15,020 nucleotides of DNA from JBHAEC01 sp041855385 (GCA_041855385.1 JBHAEC010000068.1:1-15020); one strand, 5' to 3'; counted from the first letter of the stretch, positions 1 to 9,073 are shown. The notes: generated by a model not told the origin, from the sequence alone. Program-made: numbers and translations.

Positions 1-593
1 AACCCCTGAAAACCACCATCTTGATCTGCAAGAAATCCCAAAAGCTTCTTCTGCTTCATCGCCTTTGCCGCCTTAATCATCTCTGATCCTCCCCGAGCAA
101 AGACCTCCATTCCCGCGCGCTCTCTATATTCATTTAATAATCTTGTAAATTGCGCGTTAGGTTGTTTCTTTACAATGGTCGTTACGGGAAATCCGTAGGC
201 CGCAAGAGACGCTCCCATCCATTCCCAATTCCCTATATGTCCGGTAAGAACCACTACACCTTTCTGTTCTGCCAAAGCATTTATTAAATAGTGCTGATTT
301 TTCAGCTCTATATGCTTCATTATAAAATCTTTTGTCAGCTTTGGCATATAGAAAATTTCCATTGCCGATCGTCCTAAATTACAAAAGAGTGCTTCCATCA
401 GCGCATCTGCCTCTTGCTCGGTAATTTTCAAGCCGATCATGGCATTGTTCATTCCGCGTTTTTTCTGTTTTTTTGCCACAAGAGAGTAAACGGGCCCCAA
501 GTGCTTTCCTATTTTTAGCACCGTGCTGTAAGATAGCAAACACACAAGCCTGCTAATTCCCTTCAGCACATGATATTGCCACTCGTTAGACAT
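1..593 (-). CDS. LpxL/LpxM-type lipid A acyltransferase (3' end cut by window edge)
   Basis: This is the N-terminal 197 residues of a lysophospholipid/lipid A acyltransferase; the C-terminus lies beyond the left edge. The family transfers an acyl chain onto a hydroxyacyl chain of Kdo2-lipid IVA at the cytoplasmic face of the inner membrane. The catalytic H-x4-E motif is visible as GHIGNWEW (His119, Glu124), and a downstream DQDGG (about 190-194) matches the family's second conserved block. The N-terminus is hydrophobic to amphipathic (residues 10-40), as expected for a membrane-associated enzyme. The ATG at 593 follows an AAAGGTG ribosome binding site, 12 bases after the kdsC stop, so it is most likely co-transcribed with the Kdo genes. 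It is a paralogue of the enzyme at 12561-13472, and the pair probably divides the secondary acylation steps. Which is LpxL-like and which LpxM-like cannot be decided here. Confidence 0.9.
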   Translation of the reverse strand, partial: MSNEWQYHVLKGISRLVCLLSYSTVLKIGKHLGPVYSLVAKKQKKRGMNNAMIGLKITEQEADALMEALFCNLGRSAMEIFYMPKLTKDFIMKHIELKNQHYLINALAEQKGVVVLTGHIGNWEWMGASLAAYGFPVTTIVKKQPNAQFTRLLNEYRERAGMEVFARGGSEMIKAAKAMKQKKLLGFLADQDGGFQG

Positions 594-605
594 ACTGTAC
601 ACCTT

Positions 606-1160
606 TCATTGCTTGTTTTCATACCGCTCATTCTCATAAAAAGAAATAAGCTTTTCCCAACGATGTTGCTCTTTTAAAATGAGTTCTACACATTCTCTGA
701 CAGCCCCTCTTCCTCCGGGCCTAGAGGAAACGAACAACGCTGTTTCCAAAACCTCTCGGCAAGCGTCTTGAGGTGCCATAGGAAGTCCTACGGCCTGTAA
801 TATTCCCAAGTCGTTTAAATCATCTCCGATATAGGCCACCTCGGAGGGTTCGATATTTTCTTCTTTACAGATAGCTTCTAATGCGAGACTCTTGTTTTTA
901 CATCCCTCATATAAATGATGAATGCCCAATTCCTTAATCCGTTGGCGCACCATTTCGGAAGTTCGTCCGGTAATGACTGCAAGCTTTAATCCCAGCAATC
1001 GGGCCGCCGCCAATCCCAATCCGTCCTTTGCGTTAAAGTTTTTTACTTCCCATCCCTCGGATGTATAGATAATTCTTCCATCCGTCAGCACGCCGTCTAC
1101 ATCTAATGCTAAAAGCTTCACATTGGAAGCTAAGATTTCCAGTTGTTTCTTTTTATCCAT
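606..1160 (-). CDS. kdsC: 3-deoxy-D-manno-octulosonate 8-phosphate phosphatase (KdsC)
   Basis: HAD-superfamily phosphatase of 184 aa, the normal length for stand-alone KdsC (a C0-type HAD without a cap domain, usually a tetramer). It removes phosphate from Kdo-8-phosphate to give Kdo, the third step of CMP-Kdo synthesis, in the cytosol. The nucleophile motif is DVDGVLTDG at residues 20-28 (Asp20 nucleophile, Asp22 acid/base). A TGR motif stands at about 64-66 and the metal-binding GDDLND at 112-117. The start codon overlaps the upstream kdsD stop by one base (TAATG), with a GAGGAA ribosome binding site inside kdsD, so translation is probably coupled. Position between kdsD and an acyltransferase, in a complete Kdo operon, makes KdsC much more likely than another small HAD phosphatase. 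Confidence 0.95.
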   Translation of the reverse strand: MDKKKQLEILASNVKLLALDVDGVLTDGRIIYTSEGWEVKNFNAKDGLGLAAARLLGLKLAVITGRTSEMVRQRIKELGIHHLYEGCKNKSLALEAICKEENIEPSEVAYIGDDLNDLGILQAVGLPMAPQDACREVLETALFVSSRPGGRGAVRECVELILKEQHRWEKLISFYENERYENKQ

Positions 1161-2131
1161 TATACGATTCCTCGTCGAAGTAAATCGGTAATGTGAACCA
1201 TTCCGATACTTTTGCCCGTTTTATCCACTACCGGCAGTACCGTAATGGGACGGGGCTGATTTTTTTCCATCATGTGTAAAGCTTCTGCCGCCAGCTTATC
1301 TTTTGTAATAGTTCTTGGCATCTTTGTCATCATATCCTCAACAGGCCAATTCAAAAAATTACTTCCCGAATCAAGCCCCCTTCTGATATCACCGTCAGTT
1401 ACAAGCCCTACCAATTTGCCCTCTTGATCTACTACATTTGTAGCGCCGAGCCCCTTATCCGTCATAACAAATAAGGCATCCTGCACACTTGCTTCCCTAT
1501 TCACTACCGGATTATTATTGCCTGCATGCATAATATTCTCTACCGTAAGCAAAAGTTTGCGCCCCAAGGATCCTCCGGGATGAAATACGGCAAAATTTTC
1601 CGGTGTAAAATCACGACTTTCCAGTAGTACCACTGCTAATGCATCACCTAATGCCAAGGTAACCGTCGTGCTTGTCGTAGGTGCTAGCCCCAGAGGACAA
1701 GCCTCTTTTTCAACTTCTACCAACAGTAAAATGTCCGCATTTTTAGCCAGTGTCGACGTGGGTTTGCCTACAACGGCAATCAACTTTGCACCTATGCGGC
1801 GCAAAGAAGGAAGAAGATTGATAATCTCTCCTGTTTCTCCACTATTTGAAAAAGCAAGAACGATATCTTCCGAAGTAACCATACCGAGATCGCCGTGAAC
1901 CCCTTCTGCAGGATGCAGAAAAAACGCAGGCGTCCCTGTGCTTGCCAGCGTAGCTGCCACCTTTTTAGCCACATGCCCTGATTTTCCCATGCCGGTACAA
2001 ATAACGCGACCGTGAGAATTCAAAATCATATTTACTGCATCAATAAATCGCTGATCTAATGTGTTGATAAGATTTTCTATGCCCTGTGCCTCTTCTTTCA
2101 GCACTTGAGCGGCATGTTTCAAAATATCCAT
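1160..2131 (-). CDS. kdsD: D-arabinose-5-phosphate isomerase (KdsD/KpsF family)
   Basis: Interconverts D-ribulose-5-phosphate and D-arabinose-5-phosphate, the entry step of Kdo synthesis. It has the standard 323-aa architecture: an N-terminal SIS sugar-isomerase domain (about 35-170), then two CBS domains (about 199-255 and 264-323). Visible SIS signatures include GMGKSGHVAKK (47-57), HPAEGVHGDLG (73-83) and SNSGETGE (95-102). FHPGGSLGR (183-191) carries His184, which corresponds to the catalytic histidine region of the family. The gene starts 9 bases after the kdsA stop with an AGAGGA ribosome binding site. The tandem CBS domains are typical of the family and could sense a nucleotide or sugar, but this cannot be read from sequence. 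GutQ and KpsF paralogues look alike; the neighbouring kdsA, kdsB and kdsC favour the LPS role. Confidence 0.95.
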   Translation of the reverse strand: MDILKHAAQVLKEEAQGIENLINTLDQRFIDAVNMILNSHGRVICTGMGKSGHVAKKVAATLASTGTPAFFLHPAEGVHGDLGMVTSEDIVLAFSNSGETGEIINLLPSLRRIGAKLIAVVGKPTSTLAKNADILLLVEVEKEACPLGLAPTTSTTVTLALGDALAVVLLESRDFTPENFAVFHPGGSLGRKLLLTVENIMHAGNNNPVVNREASVQDALFVMTDKGLGATNVVDQEGKLVGLVTDGDIRRGLDSGSNFLNWPVEDMMTKMPRTITKDKLAAEALHMMEKNQPRPITVLPVVDKTGKSIGMVHITDLLRRGIV

Positions 2132-2140
2132 ATTTTTCCT

Positions 2141-2959
2141 CTATTTCTTCACTATTTTATCTATTGCAACAAGATCGGTCAACAATGCTTCAAGTTGTTC
2201 AATATAAAGCATATTCGGTCCATCGGAAAGTGCTTCTTCGGGATTATCATGAACTTCCATAAATAAGCCGTCAACACCGCTGGCCACGGCAGCTCTTGCC
2301 AAATTGGCAACAAATTCGCGTTGTCCCGATGAAGCGGTTCCCGCTCCTCCCGGAAGCTGCACGCTATGAGTCGCATCAAAGACTACCGGATAGCCAAAAC
2401 TTCTCATAATAGGGAATGTCCTCATATCTACAACTAAATTGTTATAGCCGAAACTGAATCCTCTCTCTGTAAGCATAAGGTTTTCATTTCCCGTTTCCAA
2501 CATTTTATTTAACACATTTTTCATATCAAGAGGAGCCATAAACTGCCCTTTTTTTACACTGACACATTTTCCTGTTTTGGCCGCTCCGTACACTAAGTCC
2601 GTTTGACGGCACAAAAAAGCGGGAATTTGAAGAATATCCAGTACTTCAGCAGCCGGTTCAATCTGTTCAATGGAGTGAATATCGCTAACTACCGGCACAT
2701 CAAGTTCCTTCTTAATATGACTCAAAATTTTCAGCCCCTCTTCCAAGCCGGGCCCTCTAAAGGAATTAAAACTGGAGCGATTGGCTTTATCAAAAGAAGC
2801 CTTAAATACATAAGGAACACCTACACGTTGGCAAATCTCTTTTACCCGTTTTCCAATCATCAGCGTTCTGTCCGGATCTTCAATAACACAGGGACCGGCC
2901 AAAAGAAACAAACCTTTGCCTCCACCTACCGTTAGATTTCCTATTTTCACTTCTTTCAT
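2141..2959 (-). CDS. kdsA: 3-deoxy-8-phosphooctulonate synthase (KdsA), Cys/metal-dependent class
   Basis: Condenses phosphoenolpyruvate with D-arabinose-5-phosphate to Kdo-8-phosphate in the cytosol. It is a 272-aa TIM-barrel enzyme of normal length. KANRSS (58-63), the RQTD segment (118-121), KKGQF (136-140) and DATHSVQLPGG (195-205) are family hallmarks. Near the N-terminus AGPCVIE places Cys24 where metal-dependent KdsA enzymes (Aquifex type) have their metal cysteine and E. coli-type metal-independent enzymes have asparagine. The remaining predicted ligands are present as His198, Glu235 (FMEVH) and Asp246 (LSDGPN). The ATG overlaps the kdsB stop as ATGA and has an AAGGAG site 8 bases upstream. 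The related DAHP synthases are the main confusable family; the arabinose-phosphate-type motifs and the neighbours argue for KdsA. Confidence 0.96.
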   Translation of the reverse strand: MKEVKIGNLTVGGGKGLFLLAGPCVIEDPDRTLMIGKRVKEICQRVGVPYVFKASFDKANRSSFNSFRGPGLEEGLKILSHIKKELDVPVVSDIHSIEQIEPAAEVLDILQIPAFLCRQTDLVYGAAKTGKCVSVKKGQFMAPLDMKNVLNKMLETGNENLMLTERGFSFGYNNLVVDMRTFPIMRSFGYPVVFDATHSVQLPGGAGTASSGQREFVANLARAAVASGVDGLFMEVHDNPEEALSDGPNMLYIEQLEALLTDLVAIDKIVKK

Positions 2960-3693
2960 TGACTACACTCCTTTTCCCGAAAAATTTTGTTCACTTTTAA
3001 CAAGTCTTCGGGAGTGTCTACTCCCATAAATCGTTTATCTGTTTTTACCACCCGTAGGGTATATCCGTTTTCTAATACGCGCAATTGCTCGAGAGACTCT
3101 GTCTTCTCAAGAGGCGTAGGATCCATTTCTGCATACTCCAGCAAAAACGATCTTCTGTATGCATAGATGCCTACATGTTTAAGGGGCGTCACGGAAAATC
3201 CATTTCTGGGGTAAGGCAAAAGCGAGCGCGAGAAATACAAAGCATGATCGCTTCTGCTACACACTACTTTTACAACCGACGGTTCATCATATTCATCTTC
3301 CGTCAAAGGAGAGGCTACCGTAGCCATAGGCAAAAATTCATCGCATAGCATAACTTGAGCCAAATCGTCTATCACTTGCGGATCTATGAGAGGTTCATCT
3401 CCCTGCACATTGATGATGATATCAAACTCGGGATACTCTCTTGCAACCTCCGCTAATCGATCCGTCCCCGTAGGATGGTGAGGATCTGTAAGTATGGCTT
3501 CTCCACCGAATCGCCGAACTTCTTCTGCAATTCGTTTATCGTCAGTGGCAACAATAACGGCTCCCACTTCCTTTGCTTTTTTTGCCTGCTCATACACGCG
3601 CTGAATCATTGTCTTCCCCGCTATATCCGCCAGTGGTTTACCCGGTAATCTGGTGGATGCATAACGAGAAGGAATAACACAAGCTATTTTCAT
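2956..3693 (-). CDS. kdsB: CMP-Kdo synthetase (3-deoxy-manno-octulosonate cytidylyltransferase)
   Basis: Activates Kdo with CTP to CMP-Kdo, the sugar donor for WaaA; this is usually the flux-limiting step because CMP-Kdo is unstable. It is 245 aa, the family's usual length. The nucleotide-binding N-terminus PSRYASTRLPGKPL (8-21) is diagnostic, as is the NVQGDEPLI segment (95-103) that holds the metal/substrate-binding acidic residue. Both ends overlap neighbours by four bases in the ATGA pattern (lpxK upstream, kdsA downstream), indicating tight translational coupling. It completes, with kdsA, kdsD and kdsC, a full four-gene Kdo activation set lying directly next to waaA and lpxK. I see no anomalies. 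Confidence 0.96.
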   Translation of the reverse strand: MKIACVIPSRYASTRLPGKPLADIAGKTMIQRVYEQAKKAKEVGAVIVATDDKRIAEEVRRFGGEAILTDPHHPTGTDRLAEVAREYPEFDIIINVQGDEPLIDPQVIDDLAQVMLCDEFLPMATVASPLTEDEYDEPSVVKVVCSRSDHALYFSRSLLPYPRNGFSVTPLKHVGIYAYRRSFLLEYAEMDPTPLEKTESLEQLRVLENGYTLRVVKTDKRFMGVDTPEDLLKVNKIFREKECSQ

Positions 3694-4832
3694 GACGCCT
3701 TATCCCCTCTCCAAGATAAAAGGCTTTGACAAAAGGCCTCTTCGCCCTCTAAAAACTCTATTTCAATTCCCAAAACATAAATGGGAAGATTGTACGAAAT
3801 AACATCTCCATCTTCACTGAAGGATGAAAGTTTTACTGCATCCTTCTCCGTCACTACAATAGCCTCCGCCTTTACTTCTTTGGCCATCTTTAAGCACTGA
3901 ACGATATCGCTCTTTATAAAGGAGTAATGATCCCCATACACTTGTTCGGCCAAAACATTCATCCCTGCTTCTTCCAAAGTCTTTACAAAGGATTTTGGAT
4001 TTCCGATAGCACTCATCGCTACCACGGCCTTTTCTAGAGGCACCTCTTCTTTTTGCCCCTGATTATATCTCCAATCAGCAAGCCTTTGAATCCACATGGG
4101 CTTGTGCCGACATACACTTATGGGACAACCGGGTGCTATAGTTTGAAGAATCGATTTAAGCTCTTTAATGCTGTCCGCTCCTACTTGATTGGCTTTTGTA
4201 AGCACAATGTGGTCTGCTCGACTGCAGTTTTCTCGCGGCTCGCGCAACAAACCACGAGGGAGAACATATCCATAGCCGAAGGGATTTGTCGCATCAACGA
4301 GAAGAAGATCTACATCTCTTGCCAATTGACGATGTTGAAATCCATCATCTACCACCAATATATCTGCCTGTAGTTTTTCTATGCCGACCTTGGCGGTATC
4401 CGTCTTTCTCCTGCCTATGACAACACCTGCTCTCGGCACCATAGTCGCCAGTAGATAAGCTTCGTCTCCCGCCTCAATTTCATTGGCAAAAAGTGTTTTT
4501 CCATCAGAGATAATCAAAGGTACACTGTTATCTCTAGCTTTATATCCTCGGCTCAAAATGACGGGAAACAAATTCATCGCCTCCAAATATTCACATATGT
4601 ATCTGACCATGGGCGTTTTACCCGTGCCACCGGCGGTAATATTTCCAACACTGATCACGGGAACTTCCACATTCATACTTTGACGAACGCCTCTATCAAA
4701 CTTGTCATTCCTCGCCTTTACCCCTTGCTGATATAACCGGCTCAGCTGGTATAAAGCACTCCGTGCCATCCGGGGCAGAATTCCTTTCGACTCTCCACTA
4801 ATAAGAGTTACATACTTTTTTTCTATCCCCAT
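3690..4832 (-). CDS. lpxK: Tetraacyldisaccharide 4'-kinase (LpxK)
   Basis: Phosphorylates the 4' position of the tetraacyl disaccharide 1-phosphate to give lipid IVA; it is a P-loop kinase bound to the inner membrane face. Residues 63-74 (GNITAGGTGKTP) form the characteristic LpxK Walker A, and VVDDGFQHR lies at about 160-168 with the family's DDGFQH catalytic block. The first 60 residues are hydrophobic/basic and precede the P-loop, matching the membrane-binding N-terminal segment of the family, though this one is about 15 residues longer before the P-loop than I recall for E. coli LpxK. At 380 aa the protein is also longer overall than the roughly 330 aa E. coli enzyme. The ATG has an ideal AAAGGAGGTG site five bases upstream. 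It lies 28 bases after waaA and overlaps kdsB by four bases. Confidence 0.95.
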   Translation of the reverse strand: MGIEKKYVTLISGESKGILPRMARSALYQLSRLYQQGVKARNDKFDRGVRQSMNVEVPVISVGNITAGGTGKTPMVRYICEYLEAMNLFPVILSRGYKARDNSVPLIISDGKTLFANEIEAGDEAYLLATMVPRAGVVIGRRKTDTAKVGIEKLQADILVVDDGFQHRQLARDVDLLLVDATNPFGYGYVLPRGLLREPRENCSRADHIVLTKANQVGADSIKELKSILQTIAPGCPISVCRHKPMWIQRLADWRYNQGQKEEVPLEKAVVAMSAIGNPKSFVKTLEEAGMNVLAEQVYGDHYSFIKSDIVQCLKMAKEVKAEAIVVTEKDAVKLSSFSEDGDVISYNLPIYVLGIEIEFLEGEEAFCQSLLSWRGDKAS

Positions 4833-4860
4833 GATGACACCTCCTTTCCATCTTGATTTT

Positions 4861-6174
4861 CTATCCTACCTTCTCTAGAATATCCAGATCTTCTAACAGT
4901 TTTTTAAGCTCCAATGTATTTCGTCTTGCCGCTCCCTGATTCTCTCGAACCAATGATAAGCAATTTTCTCCCATCTCTTCTCGTACGTCACTATTGGCAG
5001 ATAGATGAACTAAGCATTTTGTCAACTCTTCGTTATTTTTCACCATTAGACAGGCATTTCGACTACTCAAGAGGGAATAAATTTCTTTAAAGTTAAACAT
5101 ATTCGGGCCTACAATTATCGGCTTTCCGTGTGCCGCAGGTTCTAAAATGTTATGCCCTCCGATTTTTGCCAGAGATCCTCCTACAAAAATCATATCTCCC
5201 AAGCTGTATAGGCGCCCCAGTTCACCGATTGTATCAAGTACAACCACCGGAACTTCCTCCGATACGGGCCCTTTCATGGAGCTGCGACAAATAGCAGGAA
5301 ATCCACACTCTTCCGCCAATGACTGGACATCCTTGCCCCTATATATCTCACGAGGCGCAATGAGCATTCTTGCATTGGGATAAAGGGAAATAATCTGCCT
5401 GAAAGACTTAAATAACTGTTCTTCCTCCCCTTTATGTGTGCTTCCCGCCACGATAACGGGATGGTTTATGCCAAAGCCAAACTCTTTGCGGAGTTCTTCT
5501 TTTTCTTCTTCCGTCACTATGGCGTAAGTTTGATCATACTTCGTATTCCCTGTTACAATCACACGCTCCTTAGGTGCGCCGAGTTCTTCAATATACTGTC
5601 CATCAAGGTGGGACTGCATACAGAACTTCAATATGGATCCTAACATTTCCTTTGTAAAACTTTGAATAAACTTGTATCGCTTCATGCTACGGTCACTGAT
5701 GCGTCCGTTCACCATCATAACAGGGATATTTTTTCTCTCTGCAATACGAAGAAAGTTAGGCCAAATTTCCGTTTCCACTAACAAGATAACCGTTGGATTA
5801 ATTAAATCCAAGATTCGCCTCGTTAAGAACGGCAAATCTAGGGGAAAGAAGATAATGCCGTCTGCTTCCGGAATAATGCGGTGAGCCATAGCATGTCCCG
5901 TCGCCGTAACAACGGACACCACCACTACCGCATCGGGAAATTCCTTTTTTATCTCTCTTACGATAGGACTTGTTGCCACAATTTCTCCCACCGACGCCGC
6001 GTGAAGCCAAATGGCACGTCGCCCTTCGACTTTTTTCATTAAGTCTGCCGGCATAAACCCCGCACTTTGCTTAATACGCTGATAAAATCCTTCTTCAAAG
6101 ATTAGGCGATACAGTATGACCGGTATAAGACCTATCCAGTAAATGATAAGCATAATGTTATAAAAGAAATACAT
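4861..6174 (-). CDS. waaA: Kdo transferase (WaaA/KdtA)
   Basis: Transfers Kdo from CMP-Kdo to lipid IVA, joining the two arms of the pathway encoded around it. It is 437 aa, a GT-B glycosyltransferase of family GT30. The N-terminal 25 residues form one hydrophobic membrane anchor. IWLHAASVGE follows (55-64), in which Glu64 matches the catalytic glutamate region of the family. In the C-terminal half, PVIVAGSTHKGEEE (about 239-252) and ILEPAAHGKPIIVGP (about 343-357) are the CMP-Kdo-binding GT30 motifs. The ATG is preceded by AAGG six bases upstream, and only 8 bases separate it from the msbA-like stop. Whether it adds one, two or more Kdo residues cannot be predicted from sequence. Confidence 0.95.
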   Translation of the reverse strand: MYFFYNIMLIIYWIGLIPVILYRLIFEEGFYQRIKQSAGFMPADLMKKVEGRRAIWLHAASVGEIVATSPIVREIKKEFPDAVVVVSVVTATGHAMAHRIIPEADGIIFFPLDLPFLTRRILDLINPTVILLVETEIWPNFLRIAERKNIPVMMVNGRISDRSMKRYKFIQSFTKEMLGSILKFCMQSHLDGQYIEELGAPKERVIVTGNTKYDQTYAIVTEEEKEELRKEFGFGINHPVIVAGSTHKGEEEQLFKSFRQIISLYPNARMLIAPREIYRGKDVQSLAEECGFPAICRSSMKGPVSEEVPVVVLDTIGELGRLYSLGDMIFVGGSLAKIGGHNILEPAAHGKPIIVGPNMFNFKEIYSLLSSRNACLMVKNNEELTKCLVHLSANSDVREEMGENCLSLVRENQGAARRNTLELKKLLEDLDILEKVG

Positions 6175-6182
6175 ATGTCACC

Positions 6183-7916
6183 TTATCCTTTGTTATTTTC
6201 AAACTGCACGGAATATAAGTACGCATATAATCCATTTTGCTTGAGCAACTCTTCATGCGTCCCCTGTTCCACCAATGTACCTTCTTGCAAAACTAAAATA
6301 ATATCTGCATTTTTTATAGTACTCAAACGATGAGCTATTACAAAAGCCGTTCGTCCCTCCATAGATCGATCCAATGCTTCCTGCACCAACATTTCACTTT
6401 CCGTATCCAAAGCAGAAGTAGCTTCATCCAAAATTAAGATTCGAGGATTCTTTAATATAGCTCGTGCAATGGCAATGCGTTGTCTTTGTCCACCGGAAAG
6501 AGATGTTCCGCGTTCCCCCACAACCGTATCCATTCCTTGTGGAAGTTTCTGCACAAATTCCCATGCATTGGCCGCCTTTAGGGCAGCGACAACATCATCA
6601 TCGGAAGCATCAAGCCTTCCATATAAAACATTTTGCTTGATACTTGTATTGAAAAGCATTGTATCCTGCGGAACTAATCCTATTTGCTCACGCAAGGAAA
6701 CAAAGGTTACATCCCGCACATCAATACCGTCAATTTTAACAGCTCCCTCCGTCACATCGTAAAACCGAGGCAATAAGTTTGCAATCGTTGTTTTTCCGGC
6801 TCCGGACGGTCCCACAATGGCCACTGTTTTTCCTTCCGGAATATGTACGGAAAAGTTTTTAAGTGCCGGCTTTTCATTGTTGCCATAGGAAAAAGAGACC
6901 TTCTCGAAATTCACATCTCCTTTGATGGCAGGTAATGTATGTGCATCCTTTTTCTCCGCAATTAGAGGTTCTGTGTCAAGAACTTCAAACACCCGCTCTC
7001 CCGCAGCCATAGACTTTTGAATATTCCCGTATACCTGACTTAATCGCTTTACCGGATTGGATAAATTTATGGCGTAAATCAGGAAGGCAATCAATGCCCC
7101 TGCCGTAGTTTCTCCCTTTACTACGGAATAGCCGCCATACCAAAGAATAACCGCTATGGCCAAACAAGCCGCCACCTCTACCATAGGCGTTAAAAGACTG
7201 GTCAGCTTGGTAGCTCGAATAACAGCCAAAAAGTTATGATGATTTACCTCTCTAAATCGATCCACTTCATAATCTTCCCTCGCAAAGGATCGAACCACCC
7301 GAACGCCTGATATGGTTTCCTGAAGAAGAGACGTAATATCAGCTACGCGACCTTGCACATCATGTCCGGCTATGCGCAGCTTTTTCCCGAATATATTCGT
7401 TATGCCCAGTACCAAAGGCACTATAACTAAGGTAAGCAAAGTGAGCTTCCAATCCAAATAAAGCATGGATCCCAAAGAACCTATCAGTGTGACTGCTTCA
7501 GTGATAAAAGCCACCAAATTATCAACCAAGGCTGCCTGAAGAGCCCCCACATCATTCGTCAAATTACTCATCACAACGCCGGTCTTACGTTTATCGAAAT
7601 AGCGCAAAGACAGTTTTTGCAAATGTACATATATTGCTTCCCGTATGTCAATGATGACGCGTTGTCCTATGTAGCTCATCAAATAGGTCTGCCAATACAC
7701 GCATATGCCGCGTATGAAAAAAAGAACTACAATCCCCACTACAATAATATTGAGCATCATAATATCTTTCGATGCCAACACTTTGTCCACCACATCTTTT
7801 ATAAGCCATGGTACCACTAAGTAAGCCAGTGCCGCTATTATCATACACAGCATGGCTATAATCAATCTCGAAATATATGGTTTTACAAAAAACAATAGAC
7901 GTTTATAACTATTCAT
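6183..7916 (-). CDS. msbA: MsbA-type lipid A/LPS flippase, ABC exporter
   Basis: A 577-aa ABC half-transporter with an N-terminal six-helix transmembrane domain (about 15-300) and a C-terminal ATPase (about 335-577). Walker A is GPSGAGKTT (369-377), the signature motif LSGGQRQR (473-480), Walker B ILILDEATSALD (493-504), and the switch His529 lies in IAHRLS. As a homodimer it would flip core lipid A from the inner to the outer leaflet of the inner membrane. Sequence alone places it among MsbA-like/multidrug exporters. Its position between lpxB and waaA is what makes lipid A the probable substrate. The start codon lies inside the end of lpxB (8-base overlap), with a GGGAGGA site five bases upstream. 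Confidence 0.9.
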   Translation of the reverse strand: MNSYKRLLFFVKPYISRLIIAMLCMIIAALAYLVVPWLIKDVVDKVLASKDIMMLNIIVVGIVVLFFIRGICVYWQTYLMSYIGQRVIIDIREAIYVHLQKLSLRYFDKRKTGVVMSNLTNDVGALQAALVDNLVAFITEAVTLIGSLGSMLYLDWKLTLLTLVIVPLVLGITNIFGKKLRIAGHDVQGRVADITSLLQETISGVRVVRSFAREDYEVDRFREVNHHNFLAVIRATKLTSLLTPMVEVAACLAIAVILWYGGYSVVKGETTAGALIAFLIYAINLSNPVKRLSQVYGNIQKSMAAGERVFEVLDTEPLIAEKKDAHTLPAIKGDVNFEKVSFSYGNNEKPALKNFSVHIPEGKTVAIVGPSGAGKTTIANLLPRFYDVTEGAVKIDGIDVRDVTFVSLREQIGLVPQDTMLFNTSIKQNVLYGRLDASDDDVVAALKAANAWEFVQKLPQGMDTVVGERGTSLSGGQRQRIAIARAILKNPRILILDEATSALDTESEMLVQEALDRSMEGRTAFVIAHRLSTIKNADIILVLQEGTLVEQGTHEELLKQNGLYAYLYSVQFENNKG

Positions 7917-9051
7917 TTATATCCTCCCGCATAGCCATCTTACCGATAAGTGTGGCTACGCGTTTTACGGCACCCGGCTCCCCCAGCTGTTCTTTCACTT
8001 CCGCCAAGTCCTTCTTCATGCGTTTTATATAGTCTCCATCTTCTATGAAATGTTGTACCAATTCTGCTATCCTATCCGGTGTAACTTGATCCTGTAAGAG
8101 TTCGGGAATCACTTCTTTTCCCGCTATTATATTCGGCAGCCCCACATGAGATAAGTTTACCAAACGTTTACCGATTATGTATGTTAACGGTGCAACTCGG
8201 TATAACAATATGGTAGGAAGTCCCATGAGCGCCGTTTCCAAAGTTGCCGTTCCTGATGCAGCCAAGCACAGATGGCAAATCTGCATAATATCATAATTAT
8301 CTCCTTCGGTTATGATTACCGAAGACGAATATTTATCTATCTTTTCTTCCAGCAAAGTCCTATCAATAGTATGTGCTCTAGGTAAGAAAAGCTGTATCTT
8401 CTTTTCTGTCCTCACTTTTTCTATTCCCTGCAACATGAGCTCCAGCAGGGTTTCTATTTCCTGCTTACGACTCCCCGGCATAAGAAGAATGCGAAGAGCC
8501 TCCGGATCAGCCTTAAAATAATCCATAGCCTCTTCTTCGGAACGGCTCGGTTTCACCAAGTCCAATAAAGGATGCCCCACAAAGCTTACATAGGGCGTAA
8601 ACTCTTCATATGCTTTTGCCTCAAAAGGAAATATACAGGCTACACGATCGGTATATCTGGCAATATCTTTTCCTCTGCTTTTGTGCCATGCCCATATGGT
8701 AGGACAGATGTAGTATAAAACGGGGATACCCAAATCGTGAGCCACTTTTGCCATTTTCATGTTAAAACCCGGATAATCCACGCAAACAAAAAGATCCGGC
8801 TTTTCTTCTTTTATAATCTCTGTCAACTTTCGGCGCAATGAAAAGAAAAAAGGAATGGCCTTAATAATTTCAATCAAACCGATAAATCCCAGATTTTTTA
8901 TATCATAAACAATACGAACTCCCGCTTGCTTCATCAAGGAGCCACCCATGCCAATCATTTCGATGTGGGGATACATTTCTCTTAGCGCACGTGCCACGCC
9001 TGCAGCATGTGCATCTCCGGAAGCTTCTCCGGCTGAAAACATTACCTTCAT
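7909..9051 (-). CDS. lpxB: Lipid-A-disaccharide synthase (LpxB)
   Basis: Condenses UDP-2,3-diacylglucosamine with lipid X to the beta-1,6 disaccharide 1-phosphate and releases UDP; a peripheral membrane GT-B enzyme of family GT19. The length of 380 aa matches the family. The N-terminal AGEASGD (7-13) is diagnostic, followed by VDYPGFN (91-97), where Asp92 is in the position of the essential acidic residue. PTIWAW (117-122), FPFE (141-144) and VGHPLLD (158-164) come next, and GTATLETALMG forms the UDP-binding C-terminal motif. It starts 22 bases after lpxI with an AAGGAGG site close (four bases) to the ATG, and its last codons overlap the start of msbA. LpxI and LpxB, adjacent here, use product and substrate of each other. 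Confidence 0.96.
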   Translation of the reverse strand: MKVMFSAGEASGDAHAAGVARALREMYPHIEMIGMGGSLMKQAGVRIVYDIKNLGFIGLIEIIKAIPFFFSLRRKLTEIIKEEKPDLFVCVDYPGFNMKMAKVAHDLGIPVLYYICPTIWAWHKSRGKDIARYTDRVACIFPFEAKAYEEFTPYVSFVGHPLLDLVKPSRSEEEAMDYFKADPEALRILLMPGSRKQEIETLLELMLQGIEKVRTEKKIQLFLPRAHTIDRTLLEEKIDKYSSSVIITEGDNYDIMQICHLCLAASGTATLETALMGLPTILLYRVAPLTYIIGKRLVNLSHVGLPNIIAGKEVIPELLQDQVTPDRIAELVQHFIEDGDYIKRMKKDLAEVKEQLGEPGAVKRVATLIGKMAMREDINE

Positions 9052-9073
9052 GGATCCTCCTTAACATAATCTA

